This document shows positions 42,399 through 50,714 of a stretch of DNA of 64,000 nucleotides, one piece after another; positions within the stretch are counted from its first letter, which is position 1; each line of letters starts with the position of its first letter. The position numbers were made by a program, and so were the translations under genes. Source of the DNA: DATATJ01 sp963789075. GTDB taxonomy: Bacteria; Acidobacteriota; Vicinamibacteria; Vicinamibacterales; CAVVIG01. Under the pieces are notes generated by a model that was not told the origin of the DNA, did not search any database, and saw nothing but the letters and a program-made list of their open reading frames with translations. The DNA lies in the NCBI GenBank assembly GCA_963789075.1, contig CAWBJQ010000014.1, positions 186,001 through 250,000 on the forward strand, given 5' to 3'.

Positions 42399-44570
42399 AT
42401 GCCAGACGTCCTTCAACTCGACGACCAATTCCCGATCGTGGCCGATGCCCAACGCACGCCGGGCCCGCTGCGGATCCTGAAGTCCGGCGACACCTTCGGC
42501 GTCTTCGATCAGCATGGCGACGTCAATGGAGCCGAGGCCGATGAGCAGGGCCTCTACTATCACGGCACGCGGTTCCTCTCGACGCTGGAGCTGCTGCTGG
42601 CGCGCCGGCGGCCGTTGTTCCTCAGCTCCACGGTCAGCGACGACAACGTCGTCTTCGTGGCCGATCTCACCAATACGGACGTGCGTCGGGAGCAGCGTCT
42701 CGAGCTGCCGCGCGGCGAGATTCACCTGTACCGATCGCGCGTGCTCGGCGACCGCTTCTGTCTCGATCGCATTCGCATCTGCAACCACAGCATGCGCGCG
42801 GTGGAGATCCCGCTGTCGATCCGGTTCGACGCCGACTTCGTGGACGTGTTCGAGGTCCGAGGCACGCAGCGCGCGCGGCGCGGCGAACGCCTGCCGGATC
42901 GGCTCGGCGACGCCGAATGCGTGATGAGCTACCGGGGCCTCGACGCCGTCGAGCGGCGCACGCGCATCCGGTGGACGCGAAGGCCCGACGCGCTCGAGCG
43001 CGGCTTGGCGCGCTTCTCGTTCCCGCTGGATCCGCACGCGATCCTCGCGTTCGAGATGCACGTGTCGTGCGAGGACGAGGCGCAGGCCTCGTCTGCGGCA
43101 CCCGACTACGAGACGGCGCTCGCCCGATCGCGATCGACAGCGGTGAGCCATCGCGCGCGCAGCGCCGAAGTCCGCACGTCGAACGAATCGTTCAACCGGT
43201 GGCTGCACCGGTCCGCGGCCGATCTGCAGATGATGATCACCGAGACACCGCAGGGCCTTTATCCGTACGCCGGTATTCCGTGGTACAGCACGCCGTTCGG
43301 GCGCGACGGGCTCATCACCGCCTTCGAGCTGTTGTGGGCGCATCCGGACGTCGCCCGAGGCGTGCTCTCCTTTCTCGCCTCGACGCAGGCGACGGCGTAT
43401 GCGCCCGCGCAGGACGCGGAGCCCGGCAAGATCCTCCACGAGATGCGAAGCGGCGAAATGGCGGCGCTCGGCGAGGTGCCGTTCGGCCGCTACTACGGCA
43501 GCATCGACTCGACGCCGTTGTTCGTCATGCTCGCGCACGCGTACTACCGCCGCACCGCCGACCGCGCGTTCATCGACCGCCTCTGGCCTCACGTGGCTGC
43601 CGCGCTCGAGTGGATGACCCGCGACGGCGATGCGGACTGCGACGGCTTCCTCGAGTACGCGCGCCACAGCGAGAACGGCCTCGTCCAGCAAGGCTGGAAG
43701 GACTCCAACGATTCGGTGTTCCACGCCGACGGCACGCTGGCCGAGGGCCCGATCGCTCTGTGTGAAGTGCAAGGCTATGCGTACGCGGCCTGGAAAGGCG
43801 CATCGGAGCTGGCCGACCTCCGCGGCGAGCGCGCGAACGCCCAGGCGTGGCGCGAACGCGCCGAGCGACTCGCTGCGCAGTTCGAGGAGGCCTTCTGGTG
43901 CGACGACCTCGCGACGTACGCGCTGGCGCTCGACGGCCGCAAGCGGCCGTGCCGCGTCCGCACGTCCAACCCGGCGCACTGTCTGTTCAGCGGGATCGTC
44001 ACCTCACCCGAGCGCGCGCGGCGGCTGGCGACGACGCTGATGGACGAGACGTCGTTTGCCGGCTGGGGCCTGCGAACCGTGGCGGCCGGCGAATCGCGCT
44101 ACAACCCGATGTCGTACCACAACGGCTCGATCTGGCCGCACGACAACGCCATCGCGGCGATGGGCCTTGCGCGCTACGGGTTCATGGACGCGGCGACGCA
44201 GCTCCTCGATGCGATGCTCGAGCTCAGCCAGTCGATCGAGCTCCACCGCTTGCCCGAGCTGCTGTGCGGATTTCATCGCCGAACGGAGGAAGGTCCGACG
44301 CTCTATCCCGTTGCCTGCTCGCCACAGACCTGGGCGGCCGGCGCGGTGTATCTGCTGCTGCAAGCCTCGCTCGGCCTCGACGTCGACGCCGGAAAGCGGC
44401 GCATCACCTTCCGCCAGGCGGCGCTGCCCGAAAGCATCGAACGGCTGCGCCTCACGAATCTGATGGTCGGCGATGCCCGTGTCGACCTCGCGCTCGAGCG
44501 GCACGCGAACGATGTGGCCGTGAGCGTCCTGAACCGGGTCGGCGACGTCGCGCTCGTCGGTGTCCAGTAA
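42399..44570 (+). CDS. amylo-alpha-1,6-glucosidase (glycogen-debranching-type) protein
   Basis: A 723-residue protein starting at the ATG at 42399, 2 bp after the glycosyltransferase stop. The N-terminal beta domain has LKSGDTFGVFDQHGDVNG, EQGLYYHGTRFLSTLEL and LDRIRICNHS. The C-terminal (alpha/alpha)6 catalytic domain has YPYAGIPWYSTPFGRDGLITAFELLW, DCDGFLEYARHSENGLVQQGWKDSNDSVFHADG, EVQGYAYAAWKGA and YHNGSIWPHDNAIAAMGLARYG, the GH63/GH133-like site. No signal peptide is present. It probably trims alpha-1,6-linked glucosyl units or related glucans in the cytoplasm, supplying sugar for trehalose synthesis encoded upstream. Confidence 0.92.
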   Translation: MPDVLQLDDQFPIVADAQRTPGPLRILKSGDTFGVFDQHGDVNGAEADEQGLYYHGTRFLSTLELLLARRRPLFLSSTVSDDNVVFVADLTNTDVRREQRLELPRGEIHLYRSRVLGDRFCLDRIRICNHSMRAVEIPLSIRFDADFVDVFEVRGTQRARRGERLPDRLGDAECVMSYRGLDAVERRTRIRWTRRPDALERGLARFSFPLDPHAILAFEMHVSCEDEAQASSAAPDYETALARSRSTAVSHRARSAEVRTSNESFNRWLHRSAADLQMMITETPQGLYPYAGIPWYSTPFGRDGLITAFELLWAHPDVARGVLSFLASTQATAYAPAQDAEPGKILHEMRSGEMAALGEVPFGRYYGSIDSTPLFVMLAHAYYRRTADRAFIDRLWPHVAAALEWMTRDGDADCDGFLEYARHSENGLVQQGWKDSNDSVFHADGTLAEGPIALCEVQGYAYAAWKGASELADLRGERANAQAWRERAERLAAQFEEAFWCDDLATYALALDGRKRPCRVRTSNPAHCLFSGIVTSPERARRLATTLMDETSFAGWGLRTVAAGESRYNPMSYHNGSIWPHDNAIAAMGLARYGFMDAATQLLDAMLELSQSIELHRLPELLCGFHRRTEEGPTLYPVACSPQTWAAGAVYLLLQASLGLDVDAGKRRITFRQAALPESIERLRLTNLMVGDARVDLALERHANDVAVSVLNRVGDVALVGVQ

Positions 44571-44739
44571 GGACGTCGATCACCGCATGCGTCGTTTTAC
44601 GCGAGTGCAGATCCGCGAAGGCGAGTTCACCGCCGGTCAAGCCCGGCTGTAAGCTATTGAAAACCGGCCTGTTTCGACCCCGCAGCCGACAAAGACAAAC
44701 TCTGACAACTCGAATCCAGAAAGTGCATTAAATACGGGC

Positions 44740-44764
44740 GTTTACGCGGATTTAGCCGTATACT
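44740..44764 (+). promoter_or_regulatory. promoter-like element of cassette copy 1
   Basis: GTTTACG at 44740-44746, 12 bases, then TATACT at 44759-44764, 53 bp before the first cassette gene. The same pair with an 11-base gap occurs in front of copy 3. TATACT fits a -10 box; the upstream box is not a standard -35. Confidence 0.5.
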
Positions 44765-44817
44765 GCCAGACGGGATTTCACGGCTTCGGACACCGGTCCG
44801 TGTGGGGTGAGTCAAGC

Positions 44818-47319
44818 ATGAAGACGTTCGCGTTCGCGCTCCTTGGCACAGCGGTGATCGGCCTCGGCTTCAACGTATCCGCGGATACGACGCCAGCGCC
44901 GCGCGGCCAGGCGGCCAAGCCGCCCGCGATGGCTGTGTCCCATGCGGTCGATACCTTGCCGATCGACGCGCAGAACAAGCTGGTTGCCACCAATTGCTCG
45001 ACCTGCCACGACGATGAGGGGAAGACCGGCGGCTTGACCCTGGAGCATTTCGACGCGGCGACAATCGATCAGCACGCCGATGTTGCCGAGAAGATGATCC
45101 GGAAGCTGCGCGCCGGCATGATGCCGCCGCCGACCGTGAAGGATCGTCCCGACAACGCGACGCTCAACGCGTTCGCGGCGTCGCTCGAAGCGCGGATCGA
45201 TCAAGCCGCCGCGCTGCACCCGAACCCGGGCCGCCGATCGTTCCAGCGGTTGAATCGGGCGGAATACGGCCGCGCGATTCACGATCTGCTCGACATCGAC
45301 GTGGACGTCAACGCGTTTCTGCCGGCCGACACCGTCAGCCATGGCTTCGACAACATCGCGGACGTGCAGAGCTTTTCGCCGACGCTGATGCAGGGCTACC
45401 TGAGCGCCGCGAACAAGATTGCGAGTGTCGCGCTCGGCGATCGCACCGCGACCCCGACCGAGGCGACCTACAAAGTGCCGCGCACCGAATCGCAGATGCA
45501 CCACGTGGCCGGCACGCCGTGGGGCACTCGCGGCGGCGTCTCGGTCACGCACACCTTCCCGGCCGACGGCGACTACACGTTCCGCATCATGCTGCACTCG
45601 GTACCCACCGGACAGCTCTTCGGCAGCATCGTCCGCGACGAGCAGATCGAAGTGGCCGTCAACGGCGACCGCGTCGCGCTCATCCCGATCAACTACCGGA
45701 TGAGCGAGCAGGATCCGAACGGCATGAATCTCGTCACGCCGCGCGTGCACGTCAACGCGGGTCCGCAGCACGTCACCGCCGCGTTCATTCAACACTTCGA
45801 TGGCCCGGTGGACGACCTGCTGTCGCCGCAGGATTACACGCTCGCCGACACGCAGATCGGCGACGGCTACGGCGTCACGACGCTGCCGCATCTGCGCGAT
45901 TTCAGCATCACCGGCCCGTTCAAGGTCACCGGCGTGTCGGACACGCCGAGCCGCCGGAAGATCTTCGCGTGCCGCCCCACGACGGCGAGCGAAGAGGCGC
46001 CGTGCGCGATGATGATTCTCAAGCGGCTGACGAGCCAGGCGTACCGTGAGCCGGCGTCGAGCGGCGACGTCGAGCCGCTGATGAAGTTCTACAACCAGGG
46101 ACGCAAGGATGGCGACTTCGAGTCCGGCATCCGCCTCGCGCTCCAGGCGATCCTGGCGAGCCCGCGCTTTCTGTTCCGCCTCGAGGAAGCGCCCGCCACG
46201 CTGCGCGCCGGCCAGAACTATCGCATCAGCGATCTGGATCTCGCGTCGCGCCTCTCGTTCTTCATCTGGGACACCGGTCCCGACGCCGAACTGCTGAAGG
46301 CCGCGGGCAGCGGGACGCTCCATGTGCCGGCGGTGCTCGACAAGCAAGTCCGCCGCATGCTCGTGGATCCGAAATCCGAGGCGCTCTCGACGCGGTTTGC
46401 CGCGCAGTGGCTCCGCCTGCAGGACGTGGACAACATCAAGCCCGACGCGCTGTTGTTCCCGTCGTACGACTACAACCTGGCGCAGTCGTTCAAGCGTGAA
46501 ACCGAGCTGCTGTTCGACAGCATCGTCCGCGAAGACCGGAACGTGCTGACGCTGCTCGATGCGGACTACACGTTCGTGAACGAGCGGCTCGCGCGCCATT
46601 ACGGGATGCCGAACGTGACGGGCGACACCTTCCGCCGCGTGACGCTCGGACCGGATCTCGCGTACCGGCGCGGTCTGCTCGGCCAGGGGAGCTGGCTGAT
46701 GGCGACGTCGGTGGCCGATCGCACCTCGCCCGTGCAGCGCGGCAAGTGGATCATGGAAGTGCTGCTCGGGTCGCCGCCGCCGCCGCCGCCGCCGAACGTG
46801 CCGCTGCTCGACGACACGAAGGCCGTCGCGGCCGGTGGGAAGATGCTGTCGACGCGCGAGCGGATGGAGGAGCACCGGAAAAATCCGGCGTGCGCCTCGT
46901 GCCATCGCGTGATCGATCCGCTGGGGCTGGCGCTCGAGAACTTCGACGTCACCGCGGCATGGCGGATCAAGGACAACGGCGTGCTGGTCGACTCCAACGG
47001 CGACCTGTACGACGGCACGAAGATCAGCGGGCCCGCCGGGCTGCGAACGGCCCTGCTCACGCACTCGGAATCGCTGATCCGTAATTTCACCGAGAATCTG
47101 ATGCAGTACGGCCTCGGGCGCCGGATCGAGTACTACGATCAGCCGGCGCTCCGCGCGATTGTCCGGAAGGCCGGCGCCAACGACTACCGATTTTCGTCGT
47201 TCGTTCTCGGCGTGGTGAACAGCGGCGCGTTCCAGATGAGCAAGGCGGAAGCCGTGCAGACGACCGACAGCACCGAAGCAGAAGCCAGCGATCGTCCCGC
47301 GAAGGGACCGAGGAGGTAG
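44818..47319 (+). CDS. cassette copy 1, gene A: exported di-heme-motif DUF1587/1592/1588/1585 protein
   Basis: An 833-residue protein with a signal peptide (MKTFAFALLGTAVIGLGFNVSA). Order of parts: cytochrome c-like domain with CSTCH (C60, C63, H64) and DDEGKTGGLTLE; DUF1587 (FQRLNRAEYGRAIHDLL, about 140-200); a PA14/CBM-like beta domain (THTFPADGDYTFRIML, about 240-330); DUF1595 (LKRLTSQAYREP); DUF1592 (FESGIRLALQAILASPRFLFRLE); DUF1588 (SPVQRGKWIMEVLLGSPPPPPPP and a second heme motif CASCH at C692, H696); DUF1585 (LMQYGLGRRIEYYD). Such proteins occur in Planctomycetes and Acidobacteria and are probably periplasmic c-type cytochromes; the reaction is unknown. First gene of the cassette, intact. 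Confidence 0.93.
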   Translation: MKTFAFALLGTAVIGLGFNVSADTTPAPRGQAAKPPAMAVSHAVDTLPIDAQNKLVATNCSTCHDDEGKTGGLTLEHFDAATIDQHADVAEKMIRKLRAGMMPPPTVKDRPDNATLNAFAASLEARIDQAAALHPNPGRRSFQRLNRAEYGRAIHDLLDIDVDVNAFLPADTVSHGFDNIADVQSFSPTLMQGYLSAANKIASVALGDRTATPTEATYKVPRTESQMHHVAGTPWGTRGGVSVTHTFPADGDYTFRIMLHSVPTGQLFGSIVRDEQIEVAVNGDRVALIPINYRMSEQDPNGMNLVTPRVHVNAGPQHVTAAFIQHFDGPVDDLLSPQDYTLADTQIGDGYGVTTLPHLRDFSITGPFKVTGVSDTPSRRKIFACRPTTASEEAPCAMMILKRLTSQAYREPASSGDVEPLMKFYNQGRKDGDFESGIRLALQAILASPRFLFRLEEAPATLRAGQNYRISDLDLASRLSFFIWDTGPDAELLKAAGSGTLHVPAVLDKQVRRMLVDPKSEALSTRFAAQWLRLQDVDNIKPDALLFPSYDYNLAQSFKRETELLFDSIVREDRNVLTLLDADYTFVNERLARHYGMPNVTGDTFRRVTLGPDLAYRRGLLGQGSWLMATSVADRTSPVQRGKWIMEVLLGSPPPPPPPNVPLLDDTKAVAAGGKMLSTRERMEEHRKNPACASCHRVIDPLGLALENFDVTAAWRIKDNGVLVDSNGDLYDGTKISGPAGLRTALLTHSESLIRNFTENLMQYGLGRRIEYYDQPALRAIVRKAGANDYRFSSFVLGVVNSGAFQMSKAEAVQTTDSTEAEASDRPAKGPRR

Positions 47320-47326
47320 GGCCGAT

Positions 47327-48745
47327 ATGTCGTACATCAAGAAGACGCACGTCTCCCGCCGCACTGTGCTGAAGGGGATGGGCGTCACGGTGGCGCTGCC
47401 GTTCCTCGACGCGATGGTGCCGGCCGGGACCGCCTACGCAAAAACCGCGGCGGGCGCTTCAGCCGCCAAGACGCGCTTCGTGGCGATCGAGATGGTGCAC
47501 GGATCGGCCGGCAGCGCGGCGCTCGGCATCCAGAAGAATCTGTGGTCGCCGGCCGCGGTCGGACACGACTTCGATCTGTCGCCGAGCAGCTTGAGCCCAC
47601 TCGAGCCGTTCCGCGACTACCTCACCATCGTCAGCAACACCGACGTGCGGAACGCCGAAGCGTTTCAGCCGCCGGAAATCGGCGGCGATCATTTCCGCTC
47701 GAGCGCGGTGTTCCTGACGCAGTGCCATCCGAAACAGACCCAGGGGTCGGACGTCAACGTCGGCATCTCGATCGATCAGTTCTACGCCAAGAAGTTCGGG
47801 CAGGATACGGCGATTCCGTCGATGCAATTGTGCATCGAGAACGTGGATCAGGCCGGCGGCTGCGCGTATGGGTACTCGTGCGTGTACACGGACACCATCA
47901 GCTGGGCGGCCCCGACGCAGCCGCTGCCGATGATTCGCGACCCGCGCGTCGCGTTCGACCAGTTGTTCGGCGTGGGAGCGACGGCGAAAGAGCGCGCCGC
48001 GAACCGGCGGGCCGACAAGAGCATCCTCGACTGGATCACGAGCGAAGTGGGGCAGCTGAAGAAAGATCTCACGCCGGCCGATCGCGCCCGGCTGAACGAT
48101 TACCTCGACGACATCCGCGAGATCGAGCGCCGCATCCAAACCGTGGAAGCGCGTAACACGAGCGGCGACGCGCGCCAGATGCCCGAAGCGCCTATCGGCG
48201 TGCCGGACGCCTTCGACGAGCACGTCAAACTGATGTTCGATCTGCAGGCGCTGGCGTTTGCGGCGGACATGACGCGCGTCTTCTCGTTCAAGATGGGCCG
48301 CGACGGGTCGGGCCGCGCGTATCCGGACAGCGGCGTCAAGACCGGCTTCCACCCGGCGTCGCACCATCAGGAGAAAGAAGACCGGCTGATGGATTACTCG
48401 AAGATCAACCGGTACCACGTGAGCATGGTCCCGTATTTCCTCGAGAAGCTGAAGAACACGCCGGACGGCGACAGCAATCTGCTCGAAACCAGTCTCATTC
48501 TCTACGGCTCGCCGATGGGCGATTCGAACCTGCACAACCACAAGCGGTGCCCGCTGTTCATCGCGGGCCACGCGGGCGGCCGGCTGAAGGGCAACCTGCA
48601 TCTCAAGGCCGCCGACGGGACGCCGATGGCCAACGTGATGCTGTCGGTGGCGCACACACTGGGCCTCGACGAACTGGATCACATCGGCGACAGCACGGCG
48701 CCGTTCGATCTCAACGGGGCGGCGGCGCAGACGACGGTCGCGTGA
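47327..48745 (+). CDS. cassette copy 1, gene B: Tat-exported DUF1552 protein
   Basis: A 472-residue protein, start 7 bp after gene A. SRRTVLKGMGVTVALPFLDAMVPAGTAYA is a twin-arginine signal, which implies folding, perhaps with a cofactor, before export. The mature protein matches DUF1552: FVAIEMVHGSAGSAALGIQKNLW, TIVSNTDVRNAEAF, GGDHFRSSAVFLTQCHPKQTQGSDV, SMQLCIENVDQAGGCAYGYSCVYTDTISWAAP, FDLQALAFAADMTRVFSFKMGRD, YGSPMGDSNLHNHKRCPLFIAGHAGG. It has the layout of the alkaline-phosphatase-like DUF1501/1552 group, but no activity is established. It is regularly found next to DUF1592 proteins; functional partnership is inferred. Intact. Confidence 0.93.
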   Translation: MSYIKKTHVSRRTVLKGMGVTVALPFLDAMVPAGTAYAKTAAGASAAKTRFVAIEMVHGSAGSAALGIQKNLWSPAAVGHDFDLSPSSLSPLEPFRDYLTIVSNTDVRNAEAFQPPEIGGDHFRSSAVFLTQCHPKQTQGSDVNVGISIDQFYAKKFGQDTAIPSMQLCIENVDQAGGCAYGYSCVYTDTISWAAPTQPLPMIRDPRVAFDQLFGVGATAKERAANRRADKSILDWITSEVGQLKKDLTPADRARLNDYLDDIREIERRIQTVEARNTSGDARQMPEAPIGVPDAFDEHVKLMFDLQALAFAADMTRVFSFKMGRDGSGRAYPDSGVKTGFHPASHHQEKEDRLMDYSKINRYHVSMVPYFLEKLKNTPDGDSNLLETSLILYGSPMGDSNLHNHKRCPLFIAGHAGGRLKGNLHLKAADGTPMANVMLSVAHTLGLDELDHIGDSTAPFDLNGAAAQTTVA

Positions 48746-48785
48746 TGGTGCGCACGATGCGCGGCGACACCCATCTGAGTGGCAG

Positions 48786-48807
48786 GGCGGGCTCTTTTGG
48801 ACCCGCC
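48786..48807. repeat. second copy of the GGCGGG...CCCGCC dispersed palindrome
   Basis: GGCGGG-CTCTTTTGGA-CCCGCC, preceded by CAG as the copy at 24121 is preceded by TAG. It sits in the gap between cassette genes B and C of copy 1. Confidence 0.55.
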
Positions 48808-48842
48808 GCGGGCGATTTGGCGAAGGTGCTCTGAGGAGCGAA

Positions 48843-50677
48843 ATGATGCGAAGGTTGCTGACGATCGTCGTTCCGGCGAGCGCGCTCGCCGGGTTGTGCC
48901 TGTCGGTCCTGCTACACGCCGCGCCGGCCACGCTCGCCGACGCCGCGATGCAAGGCGACAAGGACACGGTCCGGACGCTGCTGAAGAACGGCACGGACGT
49001 CAACTCGGCGGAAGGCGACGGGATGACGGCGCTGCACTGGGCGGCGCAGAAAGGCGACGTGGAGCTGGCCCGGATGCTGCTCTACGCCGGTGCCAACGTG
49101 CGCGCGACCACGCGTCTCGGCGGCTACACGCCGCTGCTGATGGCGAGCAAGAACGGCAACACGGCGATGATCGACGCGTTGATTGGCGCGGGCGCCGATC
49201 CGAACACGGCGACCACCAACGGCGCGACGCCGCTGATGCTGGCCGCGGCGTCGGGGCAGGCGGACGCCATCAACGTCCTCGCGGCCCACGGCGCCGACAT
49301 CAACGCAACAGAAGTGAAAGGCGAGACGGCGCTCATCTTCGCCGCGGCGTACGGGCGCACCGATGCGATTCGTGCGCTCACCGCGCACGGCGCCGACGTG
49401 AAGATGACGACGAAGACGGTGGACCTCAACGCGTTCACGCGCAGCGAGCAGGAGCGGTTCGCGGCGTTCGCCGCGACGGGCGCGCCGCCGAACACCGGTG
49501 TTCGTCCCGCCGCTGGGGAGCCGGGGGCGAAACCCGCCGAGGGAGCCAAACCTGCCGAGGGGGCGAAACCCGCCGAAGGCGAGGAGCCGGCCGCTGCGGC
49601 GCCAGCTGGCGGCGGTCGCGCCGGCCGGGGCGCGCCAGCCGGACGAGGCGGGCCGCCCCTGATTGGCGGCGTCAGCCGGCAATACTTGATGAACGAGCTC
49701 GTCGGCGGCGAGGGCGGACTCACGCCGCTGCTCGTTGCGGCGCGCCAGGGATACGCCGACTCGGTGAAAGCGCTGCTCGACGGCCGGCGCGGACATCAAT
49801 CAGCCGAGCGCCGGCGACCATACGACGCCGTTGCTCATTGCAACGATCAACGGCCGCTTCGATCTCGCGAAATCGCTGCTCGATGGCGGCGCCAATCCGA
49901 ATGTTGCCAGCGAGAACGGCGTCACGCCGCTCTACGCAGCGCTCAACTGTCAGTGGGCGCCCAAGGCGCTCTATCCGCAGCCGCGCGCGTACGAACAGCA
50001 GCACGTCACCTACCTCGAGCTGATGCAGGCGCTGCTCGACAAGGGCGCCGATCCGAACGCCCGTCTGAACAAGAAGGTGTGGTACTCCGGCTACAACTTC
50101 GATCTGTCCGGCGTGGACGAGGCCGGCGCGACGCCCTTCTGGCGTGCGGCGTACGCCAGCGACGTCGACGCGATGAAGTTGCTCGTCGCGCACGGCGCCG
50201 ATCCCAATATCTCGACGATGAGAACGCCGGGGCGCCCGCCGACAGGCGACGCGCTTCCGCGCGATCCAGGACGTCTCGAAGTTGCCGCCGGTTCCCGTGG
50301 GCGGCCCGGCCGTCACGCCGCTCCAGGCAGCGGCCGGCGTCGGCTACGGCGAAGGTTTTGCCGCCAACTCGCACCGCTTCGCGCCCGGCGGGATGCTCGC
50401 CGCGGTGAAGTATCTGGTCGAAGATCTCCACATGGACGTCAACGCCACGGATCAGGACGGCAACACAGCGATGCATAACGCCGCGTCGCGCGGCGACAAC
50501 GAAATGATTCTCTATCTCGTGTCGAAGGGCGGCGACGTGAAAGCCGTGAACCGCGAAGGCAAGACGACGGTCGACATGGCCAATGGACCGGTGCAGCGGA
50601 CCCAGCCGTTCCCCGACACCATCGCGCTGCTCGAGAAGCTCGGCGCGAAGAACAATCACAAATGCGTGTCGTGTTAG
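48843..50677 (+). CDS. cassette copy 1, gene C: exported ankyrin-repeat protein (two frame changes)
   Basis: Start ATG at 48843 after GAGGAG. Signal peptide MMRRLLTIVVPASALAGLCLSVLLHAAPA. A first ankyrin block follows (GMTALHWAAQKGDVELARMLLYAGANVRA, TPLLMASKNGNTAMIDALIGAGADPN and so on), then a linker with three EGAKPA repeats and a Gly/Arg-rich part, and a second block. One extra C near 49788 and a second frame change near 50260 interrupt it; all three segments are well conserved (WYSGYNFDLSGVDEAGATPFWRAAY; VPVGGPAVTPLQAAAGVGYGEGF). It ends EKLGAKNNHKCVSC. Ankyrin repeats bind proteins; in the periplasm it might bind the other two cassette products. Confidence 0.88.
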
Positions 50678-50714
50678 AGCCGGGATTCGGGATTTGGGAT
50701 TCGGGATTCGCGGG
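50678..50714. repeat. GGGATTC microrepeats in the gap between cassette copies 1 and 2
   Basis: The 37-bp gap is made mainly of consecutive GGGATTC/GGGATTT units. No promoter is recognisable, so copy 2 is probably transcribed from the copy 1 promoter. Confidence 0.6.

Noticed and set aside
44812..47388. 858-codon open frame antisense to cassette copy 1 gene A
   Set aside because: Same antisense effect: no domain, no signal peptide, Arg/His/Val-rich composition, while the plus strand carries all DUF1592-type motifs.
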